64,000 nucleotides of DNA from Mycobacterium sp. 155 (GCF_000373905.1 NZ_KB892705.1:2063014-2127013); one strand, 5' to 3'. Counted from the first letter of the stretch, positions 48,111 to 58,976 are shown. The notes: generated from the sequence alone by a model not told the origin. Numbers and translations are program-made.

Positions 48111-48486
48111 ATTCAAGCCTTGGTCGACAATGGTTTCCCAAATCGTAGGGCCATCACAGCGATTTCCTCGGTAATGCCACAGTATCCGGATGCAAGTGTG
48201 CATCGTGTGCAGTGTCAGGCCGAGGCCTCGTGGGCCGGCCGGTACTGTGCGTCGACCACGCGAGGACCGAATGCTATTGCGCCGCTGGAACTTTGCATGG
48301 TGGAGATCGACCGGATGTGCCACCCGCTGAGCCGCTCGGGTGAGCACCGCCGCGTCGCTGGCGCCGAGGCCCAAATGATCTGTGGCAGTGCTGGATTGCT
48401 TACGCACGCGGTCCGCTACCCAGCTCGGCCCGCTGCTGCAAATGACAGCCCGGAGATGTCAGCCGTGCACCCCGGGCTATCGGGCC
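48111..48486. other. Gap of 376 nt without a gene
   Basis: The stretch separates the TetR start from the glgC end. It holds the dyad at 48189-48204 and presumably the TetR promoter. No credible coding frame or RNA was seen. Confidence 0.5.
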
Positions 48487-49725
48487 TCAGACGGTGACTT
48501 GCTGAAACTTGCCGAGGACGGTCACGCCGCAGTCGGAGACGACGAATCCGCGGGCACGGTCGTGATCTTTGTCGACACCAATCTGGATCCCCGGGGGTAT
48601 CACGACGCCCTTGTCGAGGATGGCGTTACGCACCACGGAACCCGCCCCGATGACTGTGTTGTCCATGATCACCGAGCGTTCGACGCTGGCGTATTCCTCG
48701 ACGCGTACCCCGGGGGACAGCACCGACTCACGTACCAGTGCACCCGAGACGATGACGCCGTTGGAGACGACGCTGTTGATGGCGCGGCCCACGCGGCCGT
48801 CGTCCTCGTGGACGAATTTCGCTGGGGGGTGGGGTGGAATGTGAGTGAGGATCGGCCATTTGCTGTTGTACAGGTTGAAGACCGGCACAACGGCGCACAG
48901 GTCCATGTGGGCGTCGTAATAGGAGTCCAGGGTTCCGACGTCGCGCCAGTAGCCGGTATCGGTGGGTGCGGCGCCGGGTACCTCGTTGCTCTGGAAGTCG
49001 TAGACCTGAGCGAGGCCCCGCTCGACCATCATCGGCATGATGTTGCCGCCCATGTCGTGCTTGCTGGCGGCGTCGTTGGCATCAGCGCGCAACGCCTCGA
49101 GTAGCACGTCGGTGGAGAAGAGATAATTGCCCATGGAGACGAAGGTTTCGTCGGGGGCGCCGGGCAACCCCGGCGGGTCGGACGGCTTCTCCAGGAATGC
49201 CTCGACTGTGCGGCCGTCGGCGGCAGTCTTGATGACGCCGAAGGCACTGGCTTCGCTGCGGGGCACGCGAATGCCGGCGACGGTGGCGCCTGCCCCGGTG
49301 TCGAGGTGCTGGGCGATCATCTGGCGCGGGTCCATGCGGTAGACGTGGTCAGCGCCGAAAACGATGACCAGGTCCGGTTTTTCGTCGTAGATGAGGTTCA
49401 GCGACTGGTAGATCGCGTTGGCCGAACCCGTGTACCACTGCGGGCCGAGGCGTTGTTGGGCGGGCACCGGGGTCACGTAGTTGCCGAGCATGCTGCTCAT
49501 CCGCCAGGTCGTGGTGATGTGGCGGTCGAGGCTGTGGCTCTTGTACTGGGTGAGGACCGCGATGCGGAGTATCCCGGCGTTGACCAAGTTCGACAAGGCG
49601 AAGTCGATCAATCGGTACAGTCCGCCGAACGGAACCGCCGGTTTGGCCCGGTCGAGGGTCAGTGGTGAGAGGCGTTTGCCTTCACCGCCGGCCAGGACGA
49701 TGCCGAGAACTTTTGGATCGGCCAT
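48487..49725 (-). CDS. glgC: Glucose-1-phosphate adenylyltransferase
   Basis: A 412-residue ADP-glucose pyrophosphorylase. The N-terminal nucleotidyltransferase site is [26 protein letters not shown]; sugar-binding parts include GTGYW-like [21 protein letters not shown]. The C-terminal left-handed beta helix is visible as [17 protein letters not shown]. It makes ADP-glucose for glycogen, capsular glucan or trehalose. The ATG has GAGGAG upstream. No other glycogen gene is adjacent. Confidence 0.94.
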   Translation of the reverse strand: MADPKVLGIVLAGGEGKRLSPLTLDRAKPAVPFGGLYRLIDFALSNLVNAGILRIAVLTQYKSHSLDRHITTTWRMSSMLGNYVTPVPAQQRLGPQWYTGSANAIYQSLNLIYDEKPDLVIVFGADHVYRMDPRQMIAQHLDTGAGATVAGIRVPRSEASAFGVIKTAADGRTVEAFLEKPSDPPGLPGAPDETFVSMGNYLFSTDVLLEALRADANDAASKHDMGGNIMPMMVERGLAQVYDFQSNEVPGAAPTDTGYWRDVGTLDSYYDAHMDLCAVVPVFNLYNSKWPILTHIPPHPPAKFVHEDDGRVGRAINSVVSNGVIVSGALVRESVLSPGVRVEEYASVERSVIMDNTVIGAGSVVRNAILDKGVVIPPGIQIGVDKDHDRARGFVVSDCGVTVLGKFQQVTV

Positions 49726-50101
49726 CTTCAGTACTCCTCTAGCGAGCAATAGAGCGCACATCAGCGCGGGTTTCAGGTTCGATCGCCAATTCGTCTGGAC
49801 ACTGAATCGTAAATGCGTCAACTCCGCACATGTGCGGTCTCCGCGAAATCAACACGATGGGATCCGTGGGACTGGCACGCCGAACGCATGTATTTGTCGG
49901 GCGCATCGGCGATTCACGCCTGCACACGTACGCCACCGTGACGGGGAAGACTGCGCGCGTGGATGATTCGGATCAGAAAACATGAAAGTCAACAGAACGC
50001 AACGGAAAACCAACACGCATTATCCTTCTGGTACGAAATCGCCGATCAAGAGGTGGCATTGCTCTGCGAACGCACTGCACCGAGTTCTAGTTTTAGCTTC
50101 C
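49726..50101. promoter_or_regulatory. Divergent glgC/sugar-porter promoter region with a 14-bp palindrome
   Basis: This 376-nt gap contains CCGCACATGTGCGG (49824-49837), a perfect palindrome about 100 nt upstream of glgC. TAGTTT at 50088-50093 would place a transcription start at or next to the sugar-porter ATG. No coding frame is convincing. The palindrome is a candidate operator for carbohydrate control. Confidence 0.45.
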
Positions 50102-51499
50102 ATGAAGCCTCTAGTGATTCGCAGCGCCGTCGTGGCTGCCCTGGGTGGCCTGATTTTTGGGTTCGACACCGCGGTCATCTCCGGTGCGGAGGAACAGATC
50201 CAGCACGTCTTCGCCCTCAGCGATGCCAAGTTGGGATTCACCGTGACCACCGCGCTCATCGGAACGATCGTCGGAGCACTGACTGCGGGACGGCCCGCTG
50301 ACCGATACGGCCGCAAGAAAGTGCTCTACGCGATCGGCATCTTCTACGTGCTGGGCGCACTCGGCTCGGCGCTGGCCCCGAATGTCGAGATGCTGATGGC
50401 CTTCCGGTTCCTCGGTGGGCTCGGCGTCGGCGCTGCCAGCGTATGCGCCCCGATCTACACCGCCGAAGTGGCCCCGGCGGCCCACCGCGGCCGATTGGTG
50501 GGTCTGGTGCAGTTCAACATCGTGCTTGGCATCCTGCTCGCCTACGCGTCCAACGCGATCGTTCGCGCTCTTGCCGATGGCGAGCACGCCTGGCGCTGGA
50601 TGCTCGGCGTGATGGTGATCCCCGCCGTGGTCTTCCTGCTGCTGTTGCCGACGGTCCCAGAAACTCCGCGCTGGCTCGCGACCGCCGGCCGCTGGGACGA
50701 GGCCACTGCCACCTGCAACCGTCTGTGCTCGACACCGGAGGAGGCCGGCTTCGAAATGGCCGAGATCCGCTCGTCGTTGGCAGCGGCCGAGAACGCGCCG
50801 TCGGTGCCGTTCTTCACCCCCGGGCACCGCAAAGTCATCCTGCTGGCGGTCGCGATCGCGTTCTTCAACCAGATGTCGGGCATCAACGCCATCCTGTACT
50901 ACGCACCGCGCGTCATGCAGCAGGCGGGCGCCAGCACCAGCGCCGCGTACTGGATGAGCGTGGGCGTCGGAGCGATGAATCTTATTGCGACCATGGCCGC
51001 ATTGACCGTGATCGACAAGATCGGTCGCCGCAAGCTGATGATCGTCGGCTCGATCGGGTACCTCATCTCGCTAGGGTTCCTTGCCGGGGTGATGTTCTTC
51101 TACGAGGACGCCCGCGGCGGCGTGTTCACCACCACGTCGTCGGTGCTCGTGCTCGCGGGCCTGATGGTGTTCATCGCGGCGCACGCATTCGGGCAGGGCT
51201 CGGTGATCTGGGTGTTCATCTCCGAGATCTTCCCCAACCGGATCCGGGGGCGCGGCCAGTCGCTCGGCAGTTTGACGCACTGGGTGTTCGCCGCGATCAC
51301 GTCGTTCGCATTCCCGCCGATCATCGGGGCGTTCGGCGGAGGAGTCGCGTTCAGCATCTTCTTCGTTGCGATGCTCGGCCAATTGGTCTGGGTGTTGAAG
51401 GTCATGCCCGAAACCAAGGGCGTGCCGCTGGAGGAGATGGAGGCCAAACTCGGCCTCACGCATGAACCGGGCGGTCCGCTCGCGGCGACGGGCCACTGA
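50102..51499 (+). CDS. Sugar porter family MFS transporter
   Basis: A 465-residue 12-helix carrier. Sugar-porter signatures are seen: GGLIFGFDTAVISGA, GRPADRYGRKK, RFLGGLGVGAASVCAPIYTAEVAPAAHRGRL, PETPRWL, FFNQMSGINAILYYAP and PETKG at the end. It probably imports a hexose or polyol with protons. The ATG at 50102 lacks a Shine-Dalgarno but a TAGTTT -10-like box ends 8 nt before it, so a leaderless message is likely. It overlaps the kinase gene by one base. Confidence 0.9.
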   Translation: MKPLVIRSAVVAALGGLIFGFDTAVISGAEEQIQHVFALSDAKLGFTVTTALIGTIVGALTAGRPADRYGRKKVLYAIGIFYVLGALGSALAPNVEMLMAFRFLGGLGVGAASVCAPIYTAEVAPAAHRGRLVGLVQFNIVLGILLAYASNAIVRALADGEHAWRWMLGVMVIPAVVFLLLLPTVPETPRWLATAGRWDEATATCNRLCSTPEEAGFEMAEIRSSLAAAENAPSVPFFTPGHRKVILLAVAIAFFNQMSGINAILYYAPRVMQQAGASTSAAYWMSVGVGAMNLIATMAALTVIDKIGRRKLMIVGSIGYLISLGFLAGVMFFYEDARGGVFTTTSSVLVLAGLMVFIAAHAFGQGSVIWVFISEIFPNRIRGRGQSLGSLTHWVFAAITSFAFPPIIGAFGGGVAFSIFFVAMLGQLVWVLKVMPETKGVPLEEMEAKLGLTHEPGGPLAATGH

Positions 51500-52446
51500 T
51501 GGCCGGCCGCGTGCTCAGCCTCGGTGAGGCGTTGATCGACGTCGTCATCCGGCCCGGGTCCACCGAGGAACATGTCGGCGGTAGCCCGCTCAACGTCGCG
51601 GTAGGTATCGCCACGCTCGGGCATCCGGCGAGCATTTGTGCGCACTGGGGCACGGATGCCCGAGGGGAGCTGCTGCGTCAACGCGCGGAGTCGGCGGGAC
51701 TGGACATCGTCGCCGGAACCGACTCGGCGGAAAAGACACCGGTGGCGTTCGCTCATGTCGACGAACATGGGCACGCTACTTATGATTTCGACCTGACGTG
51801 GGAAGTGCCGCCGATACCCGACGTTTCCTCGTTCGGGCATCTGCACACTGGCAGCATCGCGGCCACGCTCGAACCCGGAGGTTCGGCCGTCGTCGATGTC
51901 GCCAAGCGGATGAAGGGGCCCTGCACCGTCTCCTATGACCCGAATATCCGGCCGGCGCTGATGAAATCACCCGACGCGGTCATGGACCGCGTCGAACAGA
52001 TGGTCGCGCTGTCAGATGTGGTCAAGGCCAGCGACGAAGACTTGGTCTGGCTGTATCCCGGGACGCCCGTCGAAGACATCATGCGCAGGTGGGTGAAGAT
52101 CGGTCCGTCCATGGTCGTGATCACCCGCGGACCGTGGGGTGCCTACGCGTTGCTCGCCGGCAATCGGGACATGCTGCATCTTGATCAGCTGGCCGTCGAG
52201 GTGGGCGACTCCGTCGGTGCCGGAGACTCATTCATGGCGGGGTTGATCTCGGGGCTGATGGATGCCGATCTCCTCGGCTCGTCTGAAGCGCGCCAACGGC
52301 TTCTCGCCGTCAATTGGTCCGATGTCCAGCCCGCTCTGCACCGAGCCGTCATCACGAGTGCGTTGACCGTCAGTCGCTTCGGTGCCTACGCGCCGACGAT
52401 GGCCGAGGTGCGGGCGGTTCAGGCGGCCGATCCGATGTTGCGCTGA
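51499..52446 (+). CDS. PfkB-family carbohydrate kinase (fructokinase-like)
   Basis: A 315-residue ribokinase-fold enzyme. Visible are LGEALIDVV, EEHVGGSPLNVAVGIATLG (substrate lid) and the signature VEVGDSVGAGDSFMAGLI with the catalytic Asp. Its ATG overlaps the transporter stop (TGATG), so import and phosphorylation of the same sugar are coupled. Fructose is the best guess, from family similarity only. Confidence 0.9.
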   Translation: MAGRVLSLGEALIDVVIRPGSTEEHVGGSPLNVAVGIATLGHPASICAHWGTDARGELLRQRAESAGLDIVAGTDSAEKTPVAFAHVDEHGHATYDFDLTWEVPPIPDVSSFGHLHTGSIAATLEPGGSAVVDVAKRMKGPCTVSYDPNIRPALMKSPDAVMDRVEQMVALSDVVKASDEDLVWLYPGTPVEDIMRRWVKIGPSMVVITRGPWGAYALLAGNRDMLHLDQLAVEVGDSVGAGDSFMAGLISGLMDADLLGSSEARQRLLAVNWSDVQPALHRAVITSALTVSRFGAYAPTMAEVRAVQAADPMLR

Positions 52447-52629
52447 ACCTGCAGGACGCTGCACCGACGCGTACACTGCGGTGATCCCCGACCGGCTGCC
52501 AGGGCGTTCGTCCTGCCATGGTTCCAACGGCGCATCCTCGAACTCGCCGCCGCGTTGTCCGACGATTTCGACGGAGCGGTCGCCACCTGATGGCGAGTCC
52601 CCGTCTCCACCACCGCCTGGTGGTTCAGG

Positions 52630-52884
52630 TCAGCGGATCCAGCCGCGGCGGCGGAGCCACCAATCGCGACCGACCAGGGCCACGAGCAGTACCGCAAATC
52701 CGATGAGGAAGACGTCCTCGACGTGGCCGACGTGGTTCCCGCGGAGCATCACCAGCAGGAAAGCCGCGGAGAGCAGGCCGCCGATGTGGATGACCTTGAT
52801 GTTCTCCTTGGACCAGCCCCATGCAGCCGAAGGCACGTCTTCGACGTCGACGCCGTTGTATCGGTCCACTTCGGTGCTGGCCAC
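52630..52884 (-). CDS. DUF2631 small membrane protein (Rv2876 homologue)
   Basis: An 84-residue protein. A conserved soluble start ([21 protein letters not shown]) precedes two hydrophobic helices flanking [12 protein letters not shown], then RRRGWIR. It matches Rv2876 in order and sequence. The GTG has GAGGAG upstream. The function is unknown. The 183 nt before it (52447-52629) contain no gene I can support. Confidence 0.9.
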   Translation of the reverse strand: MASTEVDRYNGVDVEDVPSAAWGWSKENIKVIHIGGLLSAAFLLVMLRGNHVGHVEDVFLIGFAVLLVALVGRDWWLRRRGWIR

Positions 52885-53072
52885 GGTTGCTCCTCACAGT
52901 CGGGCAGAGACTGCAGACATTCTGGCATACGACGCTACGTCGTATGTCGACTGACGCCGGATTCTCCGAGTCGGCCGAGCAGATCACGCGGGAACTCGCA
53001 CCCGGATCCGGGGACATCTCGATCCGCCGTGCGACGCCCGCGCCTGCCGGGCATGGCTCCTAATCTGCCGGG

Positions 53073-53516
53073 TCAGTCCGCCGGATCGAACCGGAACACC
53101 GTCAATCGGCCTGCCAGCGCCTCGAATTCGTCAGGTGTGCCGTCGACGACCAGGCCGCTGCGCTTGGCGAAACCGACGCCGACGGGCACCTTCACAGCGA
53201 ATGTGCGCAGGATGGGGCGGGATTGTTCGGGGCTGAGTTCGACGATGCGGACCCGGCGGGACCGTCTGCCCTTGCTGAGGGTTCCGGCGCCCGCGGCCCG
53301 AGCGTTGGCCGCCCAGTCCGAACCCGGGTAGCCGGCGACGGTGTAGAGGCCGCCGGCGTGCGTGAATGGGGTCATCGGGGTGCTGCGGGGTTGCCCGCTA
53401 CGGCGGCCCGGCACGGTCAGCACCATGGCGGGCCCGGTCGGGATGCCTAGGCGCTGCACCGCCATCATCACCTTGTTCATGGGCTTGAGCCAGCGCGGCG
53501 GGACTGGATCGGACAT
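53073..53516 (-). CDS. Ddn-like deazaflavin-dependent (F420) oxidoreductase
   Basis: A 147-residue protein of the Ddn/FDOR family: GPAMVLTVPGRRSGQPRSTPMTPF, YTVAGYPGSDWAANARA and a C-terminal barrel strand LTVFRFDP. These mycobacterial enzymes use F420H2 to reduce quinones or nitro compounds. The ATG at 53516 has GAGGAGG. It follows the NmrA-like gene by only 10 nt on the same strand, so they share a transcript. Confidence 0.87.
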   Translation of the reverse strand: MSDPVPPRWLKPMNKVMMAVQRLGIPTGPAMVLTVPGRRSGQPRSTPMTPFTHAGGLYTVAGYPGSDWAANARAAGAGTLSKGRRSRRVRIVELSPEQSRPILRTFAVKVPVGVGFAKRSGLVVDGTPDEFEALAGRLTVFRFDPAD

Positions 53517-53526
53517 GGTTCCTCCT

Positions 53527-54372
53527 CTAGTCGGTGACGAAACGTTCACGGTTGTCTGCAGCCCAGCGGACGAACGGTGTCGCGGGACGGCCGAGAATCT
53601 TGTCCACGTCGTGAGTGACCAGTGCCGGCCTGCCGACGGTGTCGGCCAGCAGCGCCAGATACGCGTCGGCGAACGCCGCGGGGAAGCCGACCACGCGGAA
53701 CCGCTCGCGTACCGCGTCGGGCGGCACCTCCTGGTAGCGCAACGGCCGGCCCAGGGCCGCGCCGAGGGCGGCCACCAGCTCGGTGTTGGTCAGCGCCTGC
53801 GGTCCGGTCAGCGGAATACGTTGTCCGACAAGGTCATCGGTGAGCAGCGCGACGGCGGCCACGGCCGCGATATCGGCGTCGGCGATCACCGCGATCGACG
53901 CGTCGGCGTACGGGCCGGTCACGACATCACCGGCACCGAGCTGTGGCGCCCACATACCGGCGAAATTGGAGGCGAAGATCGTCGGCCGCAGGCTCACCCA
54001 CTCCAGGCCCGACGCCACCGCCAGCTGTTCGCACTCGCGGTTGCGGTCACCGCGCACTCGGGACGGCTGGCGGGCGTCGTCGTCATCGGCGTTGATCGCC
54101 GACAGCGCAACCAGCCGGCGCGCCCCGGCCGAGCGGGCCTGCTCGACCGTCGCTGCAAGGTCGGCGCCGAGCGCGCGGGAGTTGAGGAAGACCGCGTCGG
54201 CCCCGACCAGCCCTGCCGCGGCGGTCGGCACCGCCTCGACCGTGGAGGGAAAGCCCGCGGTCTCCGGGTGCCGGGTGACGGCGCGTACCCGCGCGCCGGC
54301 AGTGACGAGTTCGGAAACGAGTGGACGTCCGACGTTGCCCGTGGCGCCCGTGACGAGAATGGTGGTGTTCAT
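53527..54372 (-). CDS. NmrA-like NAD(P)-binding reductase/epimerase
   Basis: A 281-residue atypical SDR. The Rossmann turn is TILVTGATGNVGRPLV; the typical Tyr/Lys catalytic motif of classical SDRs is absent. SLRPTIFASNF and LTGPQALTNTEL are NmrA-family positions. It is divergent from the ECF sigma factor gene across an 80-nt gap that carries the symmetric promoter pair, and upstream of the Ddn-like gene. Regulation by the sigma factor is inferred. Confidence 0.88.
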   Translation of the reverse strand: MNTTILVTGATGNVGRPLVSELVTAGARVRAVTRHPETAGFPSTVEAVPTAAAGLVGADAVFLNSRALGADLAATVEQARSAGARRLVALSAINADDDDARQPSRVRGDRNRECEQLAVASGLEWVSLRPTIFASNFAGMWAPQLGAGDVVTGPYADASIAVIADADIAAVAAVALLTDDLVGQRIPLTGPQALTNTELVAALGAALGRPLRYQEVPPDAVRERFRVVGFPAAFADAYLALLADTVGRPALVTHDVDKILGRPATPFVRWAADNRERFVTD

Positions 54373-54381
54373 GCGATCAAG

Positions 54382-54444
54382 GACGGGACGACCGTCGGAA
54401 AAGTTACAGCGGGATCGCGTAACTTTTCAGGCTGCGATTTCGTC
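54382..54444. promoter_or_regulatory. Symmetric divergent ECF promoter pair, GTAAC-N17-CGTC on both strands
   Basis: On the plus strand GTAAC (54419-54423) is followed after exactly 17 nt by CGTC (54441-54444), 8 nt before the sigma-factor ATG. On the minus strand GTAAC (54407-54403) is followed after exactly 17 nt by CGTC (54385-54382), 9 nt before the reductase ATG. The two -35 elements form the inverted repeat AAAAGTTAC-N11-GTAACTTTT. ECF41-type promoters have similar GTCAC and CGTC elements (established for that group). Confidence 0.72.
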
Positions 54445-54452
54445 GTAACGGC

Positions 54453-55316
54453 ATGAACGATTCCCTGGTCGAGGCGGCGTGGCGGGACCACCGCCCGTAC
54501 CTGGTCAACCTGGCCTACCAGATGCTCGGTGACATCGGTGAGGCCGAAGACGTTGCGCAGGAAGCGTTTCTGCGGCTGGCGCGCACCGACGCCGCTGAGC
54601 TCGACGACGTCCGAGCCTGGCTGACCGTGGTGGCCGGGCGGCTGTGCCTGGACCAGGTGCGCTCGGCGCGGGCCCGCCGTGAGCAGCCCGGGACGGTGGA
54701 GACCACCGTGTCGTCGGAGCCCGATCCGGCCGACCGCGCGACCCTCGACGACCAGGTGCGGACCGCGTTGTTCGAAGTCCTCAACCGGCTCAGCCCGGGG
54801 GAGCGGGTCGCGTTCGTGCTGCACGACGTGTTCGCGGTGCCGTTCGACGAGATCGCCGAAACGGTCGGCAGGCCGGTCGGAACCTGCCGACAGCTCGCCC
54901 GGCGGGCCAGGATCAAGTTCGGGGACGTCACACCGCACCGGGTCGACGAACACGCGGAGGCCGGCGGTGTCACCGCGGACGAGCACCGCGTCGTTCTCGA
55001 GAAGTTCATCGCCGCCTGCGCCTCCGGCGACGTCGAGGCGCTCGGTGCCGTGCTCGATCCCAGCGTGTGGGGAGTGGGCACCATCCTGGCCGATCCCGCC
55101 CCGCCCCAACAGGTCAACCACGGCCGCGACGCGGTCGCCACCAATCTGCTGCTCTACCTCGGGCCGGGCGTGACCCTGGTCGGCGGGGCCGCCGGCGAAC
55201 CGGTGCTGCTGGCCTACGCCCGCCGCCGGCTCTTCGCCGTCGTCGTACTGACCATTCGCGACGGCCTGATCCTCAAGATCGATGCGACGGCCGATCCGTC
55301 TGCGCGAAACCAGTAG
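54453..55316 (+). CDS. ECF41-type RNA polymerase sigma factor (SigI/SigJ-like)
   Basis: A 287-residue ECF sigma factor. Region 2 is [25 protein letters not shown]; region 4 is [45 protein letters not shown]-terminal SnoaL-like extension (about 180-285) follows, which in ECF41 proteins replaces an anti-sigma factor. Mycobacterial SigI and SigJ have this architecture; I cannot say which is the orthologue. It is divergent from an NmrA-like reductase, as ECF41 genes commonly neighbour epimerases or oxidoreductases. Confidence 0.9.
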   Translation: MNDSLVEAAWRDHRPYLVNLAYQMLGDIGEAEDVAQEAFLRLARTDAAELDDVRAWLTVVAGRLCLDQVRSARARREQPGTVETTVSSEPDPADRATLDDQVRTALFEVLNRLSPGERVAFVLHDVFAVPFDEIAETVGRPVGTCRQLARRARIKFGDVTPHRVDEHAEAGGVTADEHRVVLEKFIAACASGDVEALGAVLDPSVWGVGTILADPAPPQQVNHGRDAVATNLLLYLGPGVTLVGGAAGEPVLLAYARRRLFAVVVLTIRDGLILKIDATADPSARNQ

Positions 55317-55359
55317 TGCGCGGTTGGGGGCGCCGCCCGCAGCGCGGCACAATGTAGCG

Positions 55360-56532
55360 GTGACGGAAAAGCTGCGGGTGCTGGTTCTCGGCAGTACCGG
55401 GTCCATCGGCACCCAGGCGCTGGAGGTCATCGCCGCCAATCCAGACCGCTTCGAAGTGGTGGGGTTGGCCGCGGGCGGCGGTAACCCGGAGCTGCTCGCG
55501 ACGCAGCGCGCCGAAACCGGCGTCAGCAGCATCGCCGTCGCCGATCCGGCCGCCGCGGCGCGGGTCGGTGACGTCACCTACACCGGGCCGGACGCCGTCA
55601 CCCGGCTGGTCGAGAACACCGAAGCCGACGTCGTGCTCAATGCCCTGGTCGGAGCGCTCGGCCTGGAACCCACCCTGGCCGCGCTGACCACTGGCGCGCG
55701 GCTGGCGCTGGCGAACAAGGAATCACTGGTGGCAGGCGGGCCGCTGGTATTGCAGGCCGCCGCTCCGGGGCAGATCGTCCCGGTCGACTCCGAGCACTCG
55801 GCGATGGCGCAGTGTCTGCGCGGGGGAACCGCCGACGAGGTCGCCAAAATCGTCCTCACAGCCTCCGGCGGGCCCTTCCTGGGCGCCTCAGCCGCGGACC
55901 TCGAGGTTGTCACCCCCGAACAGGCCGGCAAGCATCCCACCTGGTCGATGGGACCGATGAACACGCTGAACTCAGCGACCCTGGTGAACAAGGGCCTTGA
56001 GCTCATCGAGACCCACCTGCTGTTCGGCATCGACTACGACCGCATCGAGGTGGTGGTGCATCCGCAGTCGATCGTGCACTCGATGGCCACCTTCACCGAC
56101 GGATCCACCCTGGCCCAAGCCAGCCCGCCGGACATGAAACTGCCGATCGCGCTGGCCCTCGGATGGCCGGCCCGGGTTCCTGCGGCTGCGGCTGCCTGCG
56201 ATTTCACCACGGCTTCGACCTGGGAATTCCTGCCGCTGGACAACGAGGTATTCCCCGCAGTGGAGCTGGCGCGGTATGCCGGGCAGCGAGGTGGCTGCTT
56301 GACCGCGGTCTACAACGCCGCGAACGAAGAGGCAGCTGCGGCATTCCTGGAAGGCCGCATCCGGTTCCCGGCGATCGTGCACACAGTCGGTGACGTGTTG
56401 CACGCTGCCGACCAGTGGGCCGCCGAACCCGCTACCGTGGAAGACGTACTCGACGCGCAACGCTGGGCCAGGGGTCAGGCGCAGCGGGCTGTCGAGCGGG
56501 AATCCGTCAGAAGAGGTCTCGTCACCAAATGA
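55360..56532 (+). CDS. dxr: 1-deoxy-D-xylulose 5-phosphate reductoisomerase
   Basis: A 390-residue enzyme of the MEP isoprenoid pathway. The NADPH site is [13 protein letters not shown]; the metal/substrate site is [41 protein letters not shown] and HPQSIVHSM. The GTG at 55360 begins [11 protein letters not shown]. It overlaps rip1 by 4 nt and matches Rv2870c. With ispG it supplies the same pathway. Confidence 0.96.
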   Translation: MTEKLRVLVLGSTGSIGTQALEVIAANPDRFEVVGLAAGGGNPELLATQRAETGVSSIAVADPAAAARVGDVTYTGPDAVTRLVENTEADVVLNALVGALGLEPTLAALTTGARLALANKESLVAGGPLVLQAAAPGQIVPVDSEHSAMAQCLRGGTADEVAKIVLTASGGPFLGASAADLEVVTPEQAGKHPTWSMGPMNTLNSATLVNKGLELIETHLLFGIDYDRIEVVVHPQSIVHSMATFTDGSTLAQASPPDMKLPIALALGWPARVPAAAAACDFTTASTWEFLPLDNEVFPAVELARYAGQRGGCLTAVYNAANEEAAAAFLEGRIRFPAIVHTVGDVLHAADQWAAEPATVEDVLDAQRWARGQAQRAVERESVRRGLVTK

Positions 56533-57755
56533 TGTTTGCACTCGGTATAGCGGCGTTCGCGCTGGCCATTCTGGTCTCGGTGGCCCTGCACGAATGCGGG
56601 CACATGTGGGTCGCGCGGGCCACGGGGATGAAGGTCCGGCGCTATTTCGTCGGCTTCGGCCCGACCCTGTGGTCGACCAAGCGACCCAATTCGCTGGGCG
56701 AGACGGAGTACGGCGTCAAGGCCATCCCACTCGGCGGCTTTTGCGACATCGCCGGCATGACCTCAATGGAAGAGATCGCACCAGAGGATCGGCCGTACGC
56801 GATGTACCGGCAGAAGGTGTGGAAGCGCGTCGCCGTGCTGTTCGCCGGGCCCGCCATGAACTTCATCATCGGGCTCGTGCTGATCTACGCCATCGCGGTG
56901 ATCTGGGGCCTGCCCAACCTGCACGCTCCCACCGGCGCGGTGGTCGGCGACACCGGCTGTCTGACAAGCGAAGTCAGCAAGGGGCAACAGGGTCCCTGCA
57001 TCGGCCCGAGCCCGGCCGCGCAAGCAGGCATCAAGCCCGGCGACACCGTGGTCAAGGTCGGCGACAAGGACGTGAAGACTTTCGCCGAGATGGCCGCCGC
57101 GGTGCGCAAGGCCACCGGCCCGACGCAGATCACCGTGGAGCGCGACGGTAAGCCGATCACCACCACGGTCGACGTCGCCCAGACCCAACGGTTTATCGCC
57201 AAGGACGGCTCCAGCGAGGCGACCCCGGCTCAGGTCGGGGCGATCGGGGTGAGCGCGGCCCAATTCGGCCCCACGCAGTACAACGCGCTGACGGCGGTGC
57301 CCGCGACATTCACGTTCACCGGCGACCTGACCGTCGAGCTGGGCAAGTCGCTGGTGAAGATCCCGACCAAGGTCGGCGCGCTGGTGCACTCCATCGGCGG
57401 CGGGCAGCGCGACCCGGAAACCCCGATCAGCGTCGTCGGCGCGAGCATCATCGGCGGTGAGACCGTCGAGGCCGGCCTCTGGGTGGCGTTCTGGTTCTTC
57501 CTGGCGCAGCTGAACTTCGTGCTCGGCGCGGTGAATCTGGTGCCGCTGCTGCCGTTCGACGGCGGTCATATCGCGGTCGCCACGTACGAGAAGCTTCGTA
57601 ACATGATCCGTGCGGCGCGCGGCAAAGTGGCGGCCGGTCCGGTCAACTACCTCAAACTGATGCCCGCCACGTACGTGGTGCTCGCGGTCGTGGTCGGCTA
57701 CATGCTGTTGACCGTGACCGCGGACCTGGTCAACCCGCTCAGCATCTTCCAGTAG
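56529..57755 (+). CDS. rip1: Site-2 membrane metalloprotease Rip1
   Basis: A 408-residue intramembrane protease. HECGH (HExxH) lies in the first helix, a PDZ domain (about 140-230) is in the middle, and a late helix carries [12 protein letters not shown], the third metal-ligand motif. Mycobacterial Rip1 cleaves several anti-sigma factors and affects envelope lipids (known for Rv2869c). It starts at ATG 56529 within the dxr stop, so it is coupled to dxr. Confidence 0.95.
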   Translation: MMFALGIAAFALAILVSVALHECGHMWVARATGMKVRRYFVGFGPTLWSTKRPNSLGETEYGVKAIPLGGFCDIAGMTSMEEIAPEDRPYAMYRQKVWKRVAVLFAGPAMNFIIGLVLIYAIAVIWGLPNLHAPTGAVVGDTGCLTSEVSKGQQGPCIGPSPAAQAGIKPGDTVVKVGDKDVKTFAEMAAAVRKATGPTQITVERDGKPITTTVDVAQTQRFIAKDGSSEATPAQVGAIGVSAAQFGPTQYNALTAVPATFTFTGDLTVELGKSLVKIPTKVGALVHSIGGGQRDPETPISVVGASIIGGETVEAGLWVAFWFFLAQLNFVLGAVNLVPLLPFDGGHIAVATYEKLRNMIRAARGKVAAGPVNYLKLMPATYVVLAVVVGYMLLTVTADLVNPLSIFQ

Positions 57756-57765
57756 GAGAAGCCCT

Positions 57766-58920
57766 GTGACATCGATCGGTCTGGGTATGCCGGCACCACC
57801 ACCGCCCACGCTGGCACCCCGACGCAAGACCCGCCAGCTGATGGTGGGCAACGTCGGCATCGGGAGTGACCACCCGATCGCCGTGCAGTCCATGTGCACC
57901 ACCAAGACCCATGACGTCAACTCGACACTGCAGCAGATCGCCGAGCTGACCGCGTCGGGTTGCGACATCGTGCGGGTGGCCTGTCCTCGGCAGGAGGATG
58001 CCGACGCGCTCGCCGAGATCGCGCGGCACAGTCAGATCCCGGTGATCGCGGATATCCACTTTCAGCCCAAGTACATTTTCGCCGCGATCGACGCGGGATG
58101 CGCGGCAGTGCGCGTCAACCCGGGCAACATCAAGGAGTTCGATGGCCGGGTCAAGGAGGTCGCCAAGGCGGCGGGGGACGCGGGGATCCCGATCCGGATC
58201 GGCGTCAACGCCGGCTCGCTCGACCCGCGATTACTGAAAAAGTACGGCAAGGCCACCCCGGAGGCGCTGGTCGAGTCCGCGCTGTGGGAGGCGTCGCTGT
58301 TCGAGGAGCACGGCTACGGCGACATCAAGATCTCGGTCAAACACAACGACCCGGTGATCATGGTGGAGGCCTACCGCCAGTTGGCCGCCCAGTGCGATTA
58401 CCCGCTGCACCTCGGGGTCACCGAGGCGGGCCCGGCGTTCCAAGGCACCATCAAGAGCGCGGTGGCCTTCGGGGCGTTGCTCAGCGAGGGTATCGGCGAC
58501 ACCATCCGGGTGTCGTTGTCGGCGCCGCCGGCCGAGGAGGTCAAGGTCGGCAATCAGATCCTCGAGTCGCTGAACCTGCGGCCGCGGGGCCTGGAGATCG
58601 TGTCGTGCCCGTCGTGTGGGCGGGCGCAGGTCGACGTGTACACGCTGGCCAATGCGGTGAGCGCGGGCCTGGACGGGCTCGAGGTCCCGCTGCGGGTGGC
58701 CGTGATGGGTTGTGTGGTCAACGGTCCTGGTGAGGCGCGCGAGGCCGACCTGGGCGTGGCGTCCGGCAACGGCAAGGGTCAGATCTTCGTCAAGGGTGAG
58801 GTCATCAAGACCGTCCCGGAGGCCCAGATCGTCGAGACGCTGATCGAAGAGGCGATGCGACTGGCTGAACAACAGGGTTCAGGTGACGCGAGCGGTTCCC
58901 CGGTGGTGACCGTAAGCTGA
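57766..58920 (+). CDS. ispG: 4-hydroxy-3-methylbut-2-enyl-diphosphate synthase
   Basis: A 384-residue iron-sulfur enzyme of the MEP pathway. The TIM-barrel half shows [17 protein letters not shown] and the C-terminal cluster domain has [11 protein letters not shown] and [15 protein letters not shown], giving the three Cys ligands and the catalytic Glu. A GTG start lies 10 nt after rip1. It is the GcpE/Rv2868c orthologue. Confidence 0.96.
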   Translation: MTSIGLGMPAPPPPTLAPRRKTRQLMVGNVGIGSDHPIAVQSMCTTKTHDVNSTLQQIAELTASGCDIVRVACPRQEDADALAEIARHSQIPVIADIHFQPKYIFAAIDAGCAAVRVNPGNIKEFDGRVKEVAKAAGDAGIPIRIGVNAGSLDPRLLKKYGKATPEALVESALWEASLFEEHGYGDIKISVKHNDPVIMVEAYRQLAAQCDYPLHLGVTEAGPAFQGTIKSAVAFGALLSEGIGDTIRVSLSAPPAEEVKVGNQILESLNLRPRGLEIVSCPSCGRAQVDVYTLANAVSAGLDGLEVPLRVAVMGCVVNGPGEAREADLGVASGNGKGQIFVKGEVIKTVPEAQIVETLIEEAMRLAEQQGSGDASGSPVVTVS

Positions 58921-58976
58921 GTGTGATCTTGTGAGTAAGGTCACCACCGCCCCGGGTTGAGCAGAGAGAATCGCCG

